DNA from: an uncultured Dehalococcoidia bacterium
GTDB taxonomy: Bacteria > Chloroflexota > Dehalococcoidia > Lucifugimonadales > UBA3495
Length of the DNA stretch: 64,000 nt
Assembly (NCBI GenBank): GCA_958295765.1
Contig: CATQHB010000002.1
Coordinates: 1,686,091 to 1,750,090 of the forward strand
Reading direction: 5' to 3'
The notes under the pieces: model-generated
Database searches by the model: none
What the model was told of the DNA's origin: nothing
What the model saw: only the letters and a program-made list of their open reading frames with translations
In this document: in pieces, positions 33,672-40,467 of the stretch
Numbering within the stretch: the first letter of the stretch is position 1
Layout of the letters: the number at the start of each line of letters is the position of its first letter
Position numbers and translations under genes: made by a program

Positions 33672-34065
33672 CAGTGGCCCGACCCTATTCTTTGACCGCA
33701 GTGTCGGGACAACGATTCCGCGCGTTCTGAGACGGTTAGGCAGCCCGATAAGTATTGAACACCACCAGGAGCATTTTGCCAGGGATATAGCGGATGACGT
33801 ATGGCTCCCGTTGGTAGGCAATAACGGTTGGACTGTCATCGGCTACGATTGGTCATACCATAAGAAGCAGGACGAATTGACCGCCATCCAGCAGTATGGC
33901 ATCGGGGTATTCTACCTCTGGGGTGTCCAGGAACGTACTTGGGAGCGCTTTCTTTGCCTGGCCCGGACCTATGAGCGAATTGCCCAGGCGATAAACTCGA
34001 CGCCGCGCCCCTTTATCTACCGGGTCAGGAAATCCGGCCACCTCAAGCAAGAAATGCTGGCTTGA
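33631..34065 (+). CDS. PIN-like domain toxin (VapC45-type)
   Basis: This 144-residue protein resembles VapC45-like PIN proteins, probable RNases. PTLFFDRSVGTTIPRVLRRL carries the first acidic residue, HFARDIADDVWLPLVGNNGW the next, and VIGYDWSYHKKQDELTAIQQ the third. The body then has YGIGVFYLWGVQERTWERFL. The start, a TTG at 33631, lies inside the DUF433 gene; another in-frame TTG is at 33646. The overlapping gene order and the DUF433 partner strongly suggest a toxin-antitoxin module, VapBC-like. No activity can be assigned beyond the family. Confidence 0.8.
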   Translation: MSRWKLAATATGGSSGPTLFFDRSVGTTIPRVLRRLGSPISIEHHQEHFARDIADDVWLPLVGNNGWTVIGYDWSYHKKQDELTAIQQYGIGVFYLWGVQERTWERFLCLARTYERIAQAINSTPRPFIYRVRKSGHLKQEMLA

Positions 34066-34097
34066 ACGGCTTGTAGGCAATAAATACGGCCGCCTCC

Positions 34098-35429
34098 CTA
34101 CCGCAACATATTCATCAAGCCCCGCGGGTTTCTGGTCCTGGAGAACTGGCGCATCAGCTTTTGGGTCTGCTTGAACTGGTTGAGCAGGCGGTTGATGTCC
34201 TGGGGGGTGGTGCCGCTGCCCCGGGCGATGCGGCGGCGGCGACTGCCGTTGATTATCTCCGGCCGGCGCCGCTCCTCCGCCGTCATCGAGTAGATAATCG
34301 CCTCCACCCGCTTTACCTGGTCATCGTCAAACTCGGTGGGCAGGTCGCGGGAAAGCCGGTTTACTCCGGGAATCATCTCCATTATCTGGCTCAGGGAACC
34401 CATTTTCTTGACGCTCTGAATCTGTTGCAGAAAGTCCTCCAGGTCAAAGCTGGCCTGGCGGAACTTGCGCTCCAACTCCTTGGCCTGCTTTTCATCCGTC
34501 GCTTCCTGGGCCTTCTCAATCAGAGTCAGCACGTCGCCCATCGCCAGGATGCGGGAGGCCAGGCGGTCCGGGTGGTAGGCTTCCAGGCCGTCGGAACGCT
34601 CCCCCACGCCCATAAACTTGATGGGGACGCCGGTAACCCGGGTTACCGACAGGGCGGCCCCGCCCCGGGCATCGCCGTCCATTTTGGTCATCACCAGGCC
34701 GGTCAGCCCGACCCGCCGGTGAAACTCCTCGGCGGCATTGACCGCATCCTGGCCGGTCATCGCGTCCACTACCAGCAGGGTTTCGTGGGGCGCAACGGCG
34801 GCCTTAACCTCCTCCAACTCCTCCATCAACTCATCATCAATGTGCAGCCGGCCCCCGGTGTCAATGATGGCCCAGGTAATCCCCTGCTGCCGCGCCCGGT
34901 CAACGCCGGCCCGGACTACCTGGGCTACAGTAGCGGTCTTGGGGTCTGCCGAGTAAACGGGAACATCCAGTTGGCGGCCCAGGGTTTCCAGTTGGGATAT
35001 GGCCGCCGGGCGGCGCAGGTCGGCGGCCACCAGCAGGGAAGTGTGCCCCTGGCGGCGCAGTTGCAGGGCCAGCTTGGCGGCGGTGGTGGTCTTGCCGGAA
35101 CCTTGCAGGCCCACCAGCATCAGCACCGACGGCAACTGGCTGGCCGGCAGGAGCCGGTGGTCGCCGCCGGTCAGGATGTTGGTCAATTCCTCGTGGACAA
35201 TCTTGACCACCTGCTGGCCGGGGGTCAGGCTTTCCAGCACGTCGGCGCCCAGAGAGCGTTCCTTGACTTTCGCCACAAAGTCCCGGGCCACCCGAAAGTT
35301 CACGTCCGCTTCCAGCAGCGACCGGCGCACCTGGCCCAGGGCATCGTCAATATCCTTTTCGGTCAGGCGCCCCTTGCCGGAGAGCCGGTTAAAGATTCCG
35401 GTCAACTTGTCGGTCAGATTCTCAAACAT
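34098..35429 (-). CDS. ffh: Signal recognition particle protein Ffh
   Basis: Ffh is the SRP54 GTPase that brings membrane proteins to the translocon with SRP RNA. The N domain starts MFENLTDKLTGIFNRLSGKG. The G domain has VGLQGSGKTTTAAKLALQLR (G1), AADLRRPAAISQLETLGRQL, IIDTGGRLHIDDELMEELEE, LVMTKMDGDARGGAALSVTR and MGVGERSDGLEAYHPDRLAS. The Met-rich M domain includes QIQSVKKMGSLSQIMEMIPG and SGTTPQDINRLLNQFKQTQK. Length 443 is normal. It stands alone; ftsY is not in the window. Confidence 0.97.
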   Translation of the reverse strand: MFENLTDKLTGIFNRLSGKGRLTEKDIDDALGQVRRSLLEADVNFRVARDFVAKVKERSLGADVLESLTPGQQVVKIVHEELTNILTGGDHRLLPASQLPSVLMLVGLQGSGKTTTAAKLALQLRRQGHTSLLVAADLRRPAAISQLETLGRQLDVPVYSADPKTATVAQVVRAGVDRARQQGITWAIIDTGGRLHIDDELMEELEEVKAAVAPHETLLVVDAMTGQDAVNAAEEFHRRVGLTGLVMTKMDGDARGGAALSVTRVTGVPIKFMGVGERSDGLEAYHPDRLASRILAMGDVLTLIEKAQEATDEKQAKELERKFRQASFDLEDFLQQIQSVKKMGSLSQIMEMIPGVNRLSRDLPTEFDDDQVKRVEAIIYSMTAEERRRPEIINGSRRRRIARGSGTTPQDINRLLNQFKQTQKLMRQFSRTRNPRGLMNMLR

Positions 35430-35613
35430 CCTTGCCTGCCTCGCCTCCCTGGCCCAACCTCAATTTTGGATTATCGCTTTGGCTTATCGCCAATTATGTC
35501 TTGCCAGTAGATTGTAGGCCGCCCGCCCCGGCAGGGTCAAGGAAACTGCCGGGCGGGACAACCGCATTTTACTGCTGCGGGAATAATGCCTAACCGCCGG
35601 TCTGCCCTAGTCT

Positions 35614-35676
35614 CCGCTCATCCTGAGCCTGTCGAAGGATGGAATTGGGCTGGTTCGACAAGCTCACCATGAGCGG
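35614..35676. repeat. Family-2 inverted repeat (copy 5)
   Basis: Arms CCGCTCATCCTGAGCCTGTC and CGACAAGCTCACCATGAGCG, between the divergent ffh and sbcC genes. The remaining bases of this gap, including the region just before sbcC, show no clear promoter. Confidence 0.85.
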
Positions 35677-35774
35677 GATCAGGTTCCGGTGAGTGGATTC
35701 TATCATCGGCAAAAGTTTGCAATCGTCCGGGGATTATCGGACAAAGCATAACTCAAAGAGCCAGTTATGTTAAA

Positions 35775-38438
35775 ATGCCCCTGCTGACGGCGTCGGGAGT
35801 CCCGGCCGTCAATCCTCTGCTCAGGCCGGATACCGGACAATTGATACCGCTTAAATTGAACATCCGCAACTTTCTCTCCTACCGGGAGAATGTGCCGACC
35901 CTGGACTTTGCCGGCGTTCACGTGGCCTGTCTTTGCGGCGACAACGGGCATGGCAAGTCGGCCCTGCTGGACGCCATTACCTGGTGCCTGTGGGGTCAAG
36001 CCCGGGGCCAGGTTCAGGATGACCTGGTTTCTCACGGCGCCGAGGAGGCCCGGGTGGAGTTGGAGTTTCTGGCGCGGAACAAGCCTTTCCGGGTAATTCG
36101 CAGCCGCTCCCGGGCCGGCGGGCGCCGCCGCCAGGGGGCCAGCGACTTGCAGCTTCAGGCCCTCAGCGACCGGGACGACGGCAACGCTCAGGTAATCTCC
36201 GGCAACACCATCCGGGAAACCCAGGACAAAATCGAGCAACTGGTGGGGATGGACTACGCCACGTTCATCAACTCCGCCTTTCTGCTCCAGGGCCGGGCCG
36301 ACGAGTTCACCAACAAGACGCCGGCCGACCGGAAGGCGGTGCTGGCATCCATCCTGGGCCTGGACGCCTATGACCGCTATCAGGGCCAGGCGCGGGAGCG
36401 GATGAGTGAGAAACGGGCCGAGGCCGACCGGCTGGCCGGCGGCTTTGCCCAACTGCAACGGGAAATGGACGAAATCGGCGACCCCTCCGGGGAACTGGCC
36501 GGGGTGAACGGCCAGTTGGCCGACCTGAACATTCAGTTGACCGAGGGGCGCCGGCAGGCCGACGCATTGCGGGAACGGGTCAGCCTCCTGGAACACCAGA
36601 CCGCCGAGTTGACGGAGCGAACCGGGCTGCTGCGCCAGGCGGAACGGGATATTGCCCAACTGGAGGCGTCCCGCCTTGCCAGCGAAAGGCGCATTGAGGA
36701 ATACCGCCGGCTCATCAGCCAGGCCCCGGAAATCAAGGCCGGCGTTGAGCAACTTGAGCAGACCCGCCAGCGTTTTGCCGAGTTGGAGGATACCCGCCGC
36801 CGTTCCGATGCCCTGCGCCAGGAAAAGAACGCCCTGACCCAGGCTATCGGAATCCGCCAGGCCCGGCTGGAGGCGGATATTGACCAGGCCCGCCGCCGGG
36901 TGGAACAGGAGTTGACCCCCAAAGCCCAAGGGGAGACCGCCTTGACCGCCGCACAGGAAGCGGCCCGCCAAAGCCTGGAACAACTGGCGGAAACGGAAGC
37001 GGAAATCTCCGCCCGGCGCAGCCGGCTGCAAGTCCTGGCTGCCGGAATCGGGGAGGCCACCACCCTGGCCGAGCGTTACCGCAACGAGGGGGGACAGCTC
37101 AAGGAAAAGCTGCACCTGCTGGAAAACTCGGACCCGGAAGCCGCTTTCTGCCCCCTGTGCCAAACTCCGCTGAGTCAGGACGGCTGCCAACGCCTTTCCG
37201 AAACGTACCAGGAGGAGATTGAGGAAAAGCGCGCCCTATACGTCAGCAACAGCAGAAACTTGAAGGAACTGGAAAAGGAAAAGGGAGAACTGGAAAAGGA
37301 TTTGCTCCGGCAGGAACAGGTCTTGCTCCGGGACGGCAATCAAATCCGGGACCGGTTGGCCCACCTGGAGCGGCAAATCCAGGAATCCCGGCAGGCCCAG
37401 GAGGAGTTGGCCCTGGCGCAACCCCGACTATCCGCCGCCGTCGCCGCCCTGGAGTCCGGGGACTTTGCCCAGGCCGAACAGGAACAGTTGCGGGAAATAG
37501 AAGGCCGGATCGTAGCCCTGGCCTACGCTGAGGACGACTATCAGCAGTGCTACCGCCGAATCCAGGAGTTGCAGCCCTACGCCGAACTGGAAGGCCAGTT
37601 GAATCAGGCGGCGGCCCGGCTGCCTGAGGAAGAGGAGGCCCTGACCCAGGCCGGGGATATGTTAAGCCGCCGCCAGGGGGAACTGGCCGAACACGCTGAG
37701 CAACTGCGTCTGGGCGAGGCGGCGGTAGCCCAACTGCCCGGAGCCCAGGCCCAACTGCAACAGTCGGCCTCCGCCCTGGCCGCGCTGGAAACGCAGCAAC
37801 AGACCGCCCTGGGCCGGAAGGGACTGCTGGAAGGCCAGTTGAACCGCCTGGAATACCTGCGGGAAGAGTTGAGGCAGAGCCGGGCGCGCTTGTCAGTGTT
37901 GCAGGAAGAGCAGGGGCTTTACCAGGAGTTGGTCAACGCTTTCGGGCGCCAGGGCGTTCAGGCGATGCTCATTGAGACGGTGGTGCCCCGCCTGGAAGAA
38001 GAGGCCAACCTCATCCTGGGGCGTATGACCGACAACCGGATGCACGTAAAACTGGAGACCCAGCGGGAACGGCGCAGCCGGCCGGGGGGCGACCCCATTG
38101 AAACCCTGGAAATCAACGTCAGCGACGAACTGGGCCAGCGCAGTTATGAGATGTATAGCGGCGGCGAAGCCTTCCGGGTCAACCTGGCCCTGCGTATCGC
38201 CCTGTCCAAAGTGCTGTCCCAGCGCACCGGCGCGCCCCTGCCCACCCTGTTCATCGACGAAGGTTTTGGCACCCAGGACACCGCCGGGCGGGAGCGGATT
38301 CTCGACGTCATCAGCGCCATTGAAAATGACTTCGACAAAATCATTATCATTACCCACCTGGACGACCTGAAGGATATGTTCCCGGTGCGGATCGAAGTGC
38401 GCAAGGACGGCAACGGTTCAACTTTCTGGCTCAGTTAG
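35775..38438 (+). CDS. sbcC: SbcC/Rad50-like SMC-family ATPase
   Basis: The 887-residue protein is a Rad50-type ATPase. Walker A is CGDNGHGKSALLDAITWCLW near residue 55. Two long coiled-coil arms flank the zinc hook CPLCQTPLSQDGC at about residue 458, and the C-terminal half ends with the ABC signature MYSGGEAFRVNLALRIALSK and Walker B PTLFIDEGFGTQDTAGRERI. Such proteins partner with the SbcD/Mre11 nuclease to process DNA ends and hairpins. No sbcD gene is adjacent, which is unusual. The ATG at 35775 lacks a clear ribosome site; a TTG at 35841 is an alternative start that still keeps the motif region. Confidence 0.92.
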   Translation: MPLLTASGVPAVNPLLRPDTGQLIPLKLNIRNFLSYRENVPTLDFAGVHVACLCGDNGHGKSALLDAITWCLWGQARGQVQDDLVSHGAEEARVELEFLARNKPFRVIRSRSRAGGRRRQGASDLQLQALSDRDDGNAQVISGNTIRETQDKIEQLVGMDYATFINSAFLLQGRADEFTNKTPADRKAVLASILGLDAYDRYQGQARERMSEKRAEADRLAGGFAQLQREMDEIGDPSGELAGVNGQLADLNIQLTEGRRQADALRERVSLLEHQTAELTERTGLLRQAERDIAQLEASRLASERRIEEYRRLISQAPEIKAGVEQLEQTRQRFAELEDTRRRSDALRQEKNALTQAIGIRQARLEADIDQARRRVEQELTPKAQGETALTAAQEAARQSLEQLAETEAEISARRSRLQVLAAGIGEATTLAERYRNEGGQLKEKLHLLENSDPEAAFCPLCQTPLSQDGCQRLSETYQEEIEEKRALYVSNSRNLKELEKEKGELEKDLLRQEQVLLRDGNQIRDRLAHLERQIQESRQAQEELALAQPRLSAAVAALESGDFAQAEQEQLREIEGRIVALAYAEDDYQQCYRRIQELQPYAELEGQLNQAAARLPEEEEALTQAGDMLSRRQGELAEHAEQLRLGEAAVAQLPGAQAQLQQSASALAALETQQQTALGRKGLLEGQLNRLEYLREELRQSRARLSVLQEEQGLYQELVNAFGRQGVQAMLIETVVPRLEEEANLILGRMTDNRMHVKLETQRERRSRPGGDPIETLEINVSDELGQRSYEMYSGGEAFRVNLALRIALSKVLSQRTGAPLPTLFIDEGFGTQDTAGRERILDVISAIENDFDKIIIITHLDDLKDMFPVRIEVRKDGNGSTFWLS

Positions 38439-38480
38439 ACCGGAGCGCCGCAGTTTATCCCCAAATTGGAGGCCCTAGTG

Positions 38481-38903
38481 ATGCTTGACGACAACCTGAA
38501 AAGATTTGTAGCGGAGAACCGGCGCGGGGTGCTGACCACCTTCCGGCGGGACGGGGCGGCCCAGATGAGCATAGTTACCTGCGGCCCCTACCGGGACGGC
38601 GTGGCCTTTACCACTACGGAAGACCGGGCCAAGCTGCGGAACCTGCGCCGCAACCCCCGCTGCACCCTGCTGGTGGCCCGGGAAAACTGGTCGGCGTACA
38701 TCGTATTGCAGGGCTTGGCCCGGATTTTCTCGGCCGGCAACACCGACGCCGAGGAGTTGCGGCTGACCTTGCAGGATGTGTTTCGGACGGCGGCGGCGCA
38801 GGAACACCCCAACTGGCCGGAATACGACCAGGCCATGCGGGAGCAGCAGCGCTCGGCAATAATCGTGGCGCCGGAGCATATCTACGGCGGCAACGTATCC
38901 TGA
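38481..38903 (+). CDS. PPOX-class F420- or FMN-dependent oxidoreductase
   Basis: This 140-residue protein has the split-barrel fold of pyridoxamine 5'-phosphate oxidase-like flavin proteins. RFVAENRRGVLTTFRRDGAA and QMSIVTCGPYRDGVAFTTTE form the first strands, followed by KLRNLRRNPRCTLLVAREN and WSAYIVLQGLARI. Members named PPOX class F420-dependent are common in Actinobacteria and Chloroflexota. The start is the ATG at 38481 with GGAGG eight bases upstream. The substrate is unknown; it follows sbcC by 42 bases on the same strand but probably is independent. Confidence 0.8.
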   Translation: MLDDNLKRFVAENRRGVLTTFRRDGAAQMSIVTCGPYRDGVAFTTTEDRAKLRNLRRNPRCTLLVARENWSAYIVLQGLARIFSAGNTDAEELRLTLQDVFRTAAAQEHPNWPEYDQAMREQQRSAIIVAPEHIYGGNVS

Positions 38904-38917
38904 ACCCGGCCGGAGGG

Positions 38918-39124
38918 TTAAACCCGGCGGGTCTCCAGGGAGTCCAGCAGCTTGGCCGCCGCGGCGGCTATTTCCGCAACCGCGTCCTCAAAGGCTTCCC
39001 GGTTGGCTTGAGAAGGCTGGCGGTAACCGCTTATCTTGCGCACAAACTGAGTGGCGGCGGCGCTTATCTCCTCGGCGCTGGCCGGCACTTCCGGCACCCG
39101 CAGCTTCTTGATGCTTCTACACAT
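38918..39124 (-). CDS. DUF2277 domain protein
   Basis: The 68-residue protein matches DUF2277 over its whole length, from MCRSIKKLRVPEVPASAEEI through QFVRKISGYRQPSQANREAF to EIAAAAAKLLDSLETRRV. It is a small, probably helical cytoplasmic protein with no known function. The start is the ATG at 39124, with GGGGAG about ten bases upstream; the frame continues upstream through repeat sequence, but that is not likely to be translated. It converges on the PPOX gene with a 14-base gap. Confidence 0.82.
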   Translation of the reverse strand: MCRSIKKLRVPEVPASAEEISAAATQFVRKISGYRQPSQANREAFEDAVAEIAAAAAKLLDSLETRRV

Positions 39125-39190
39125 TGCGTTATTTCTCCCCACCGGGCGGAATAAGGACGGTCGGGCCGGGTCTTGCCCAAAGTCCGAAAC

Positions 39191-39416
39191 CCGCTCATGG
39201 TGAGCTTGTCGAACCATCAACCCCATCCTTCGACCAGGGCAATCGCAGCATAAACCCGTCGTTCCGGCGAAAGCCGGAATCCAGTAAGCTCGATAGCCGG
39301 CTCGCTCTTTTCCGGGAGGATTTCCTGGATTCCGGCTTTCGCCGGAACGACGGTTGCTTGGGTTACCTTGGTTAAAATGCGATTGCCCTATCCTTCGACA
39401 GGCTCAGGATGAGCGG
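39191..39416. repeat. Family-2 inverted repeat (copy 6), interrupted by a family-1 element
   Basis: The left arm CCGCTCATGGTGAGCTTGTC and the right arm GACAGGCTCAGGATGAGCGG are normal, but the spacer ends in ATCCTTCGAC twice, at 39225-39234 and 39390-39399, with a complete family-1 element between. The family-2 copy was therefore present first. Confidence 0.88.
39235..39389. mobile_element. Family-1 palindromic element (copy D), inserted in a family-2 repeat
   Basis: This copy shows the ends best: AGGGCAATCGCA on the left and TGCGATTGCCCT on the right are perfect inverted repeats. Inside, GTCGTTCCGGCGAAAGCC and its complement form the core. It is bordered by two copies of ATCCTTCGAC, the signature of a target-site duplication. 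At about 155 bp with no gene inside, it would be a MITE-like element moved by a transposase encoded elsewhere. Confidence 0.82.
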
Positions 39417-39460
39417 ATTTTGTTCTTGGCGAAAATTTGCACCTACCCCGGACACTTACC

Positions 39461-39481
39461 GGGCGGGTTACCAACCCGCCC
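39461..39481. repeat. Family-3 palindrome
   Basis: GGGCGGGTTACCAACCCGCCC is a perfect palindrome with loop, followed by CCTACG, like the pair at 12.45-12.57 kb. Confidence 0.65.
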
Positions 39482-39529
39482 CTACGCCGATAATAATACC
39501 AACAAACCTTGAGAATACCCCGGATATGG

Positions 39530-40147
39530 TTAGGGCCAACTCCAGGCAAAGGCGGCGTAGTGGCCGTTCTTGCCGCTGTTATCCCAGGTCATTCCGTGGT
39601 CGGTGTAGGTGCTGGCGCCGCCTTTAGCCAGGGCCAGGCTGGAACTGACCGGATGGCCGGTATTCTCCAACCGCATCGGCTCCGGCCGGTTGCCGACTAC
39701 GATGCCCTCCACAGTGAAGTCTATAATGCCGGGGATCTGGACGCTGCGGCGATGCCCGTCGGATTTATAGTCAATGGGGCAATACTTGATACCCAGGTAG
39801 TTGGCGGTCAAGCGCATCCATCGTTCCGCCGGGCCGCCGATTTCCCCGGACAGAATCCGGCCCAGGGCGGCGCGCTGAAACTGGTCGGCCCGCTCGTCAA
39901 TGTAAGCGGCCAGAGTCCAGTCGCCGGCGCCCATTATGCCGGGGGTATAGGCCGCCACGATAAAGTTCAGGTCGTCCAGCGCAACCCCCCGGTAATCCCC
40001 CTCCTGAACGTGGAAGGCAAAGGCCACGTCGCAGTGTCCCTCGGTAGGCACCGCCGGGCCGCCTTGAACTACGCAGGGACAGAGAATCTCGCAGTTGCAG
40101 TTCTCAAAGTAGTCGCCCTTCAACTGCCACCTTTCCTCAGTAGCCAT
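39530..40147 (-). CDS. DUF1326 domain protein
   Basis: The protein has the DUF1326 form: WQLKGDYFENCNCEILCPCV near the N-terminus with three conserved Cys residues, then HCDVAFAFHVQEGDYRGVAL, LNFIVAAYTPGIMGAGDWTL and AAYIDERADQFQRAALGRIL. The function is unknown; the Cys cluster could bind a metal. Length 205 residues. I chose the ATG at 40147, with AGAGGTGG five bases away, rather than the GTG three codons upstream. It is monocistronic, with repeats on both sides. No signal peptide is seen. Confidence 0.83.
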   Translation of the reverse strand: MATEERWQLKGDYFENCNCEILCPCVVQGGPAVPTEGHCDVAFAFHVQEGDYRGVALDDLNFIVAAYTPGIMGAGDWTLAAYIDERADQFQRAALGRILSGEIGGPAERWMRLTANYLGIKYCPIDYKSDGHRRSVQIPGIIDFTVEGIVVGNRPEPMRLENTGHPVSSSLALAKGGASTYTDHGMTWDNSGKNGHYAAFAWSWP

Positions 40148-40177
40148 TTTTTCCACCTCTGAACGGAGATTTTACCC

Positions 40178-40357
40178 AAGACCATTGCATCATAAACCCG
40201 TCGTTCCGGCGAAAGCCGGAATCCAGGAAATCCTACCGGAAAAGAACAATCCGGCTACCGAGCGTTCTGGATTCCGGCTTTCGCCGGAACGACGGTTGCT
40301 GTCGGAATGACGGTTGCCTGGATTGCCCTAGTTAAGACGGGTTAAGCTGCGATTGCC
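40178..40357. mobile_element. Family-1 palindromic element (copy E) with flanking direct repeats
   Basis: Core CCGTCGTTCCGGCGAAAGCC with a partly duplicated right arm. The flanks carry CGGAGATTTTACCC at 40164-40177 and CGGAGTTTTACCC at 40358-40370, which differ by one base insertion. The left copy lies in the leader of the DUF1326 gene. Confidence 0.72.
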
Positions 40358-40380
40358 CGGAGTTTTACCCGGATACAAAC

Positions 40381-40432
40381 CGGACGCCGAGTTGCAAAGG
40401 GGCAATCTACCCGCTCCGAAACTCGGCGTCCG
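40381..40432. terminator. Hairpin downstream of the DapA-MfnB-TusA gene
   Basis: CGGACGCCGAGTT (40381-40393) and AACTCGGCGTCCG (40420-40432) are perfect 13-base inverted repeats around a 26-base loop. It sits 36 bases after the stop of the fusion gene read on the minus strand. There is no T-tract, so it may be a processing or pausing signal rather than a true terminator. Confidence 0.45.
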
Positions 40433-40467
40433 TTGCGCCGTTGCGTCTTTAGGTAAAGATTCCGGCG

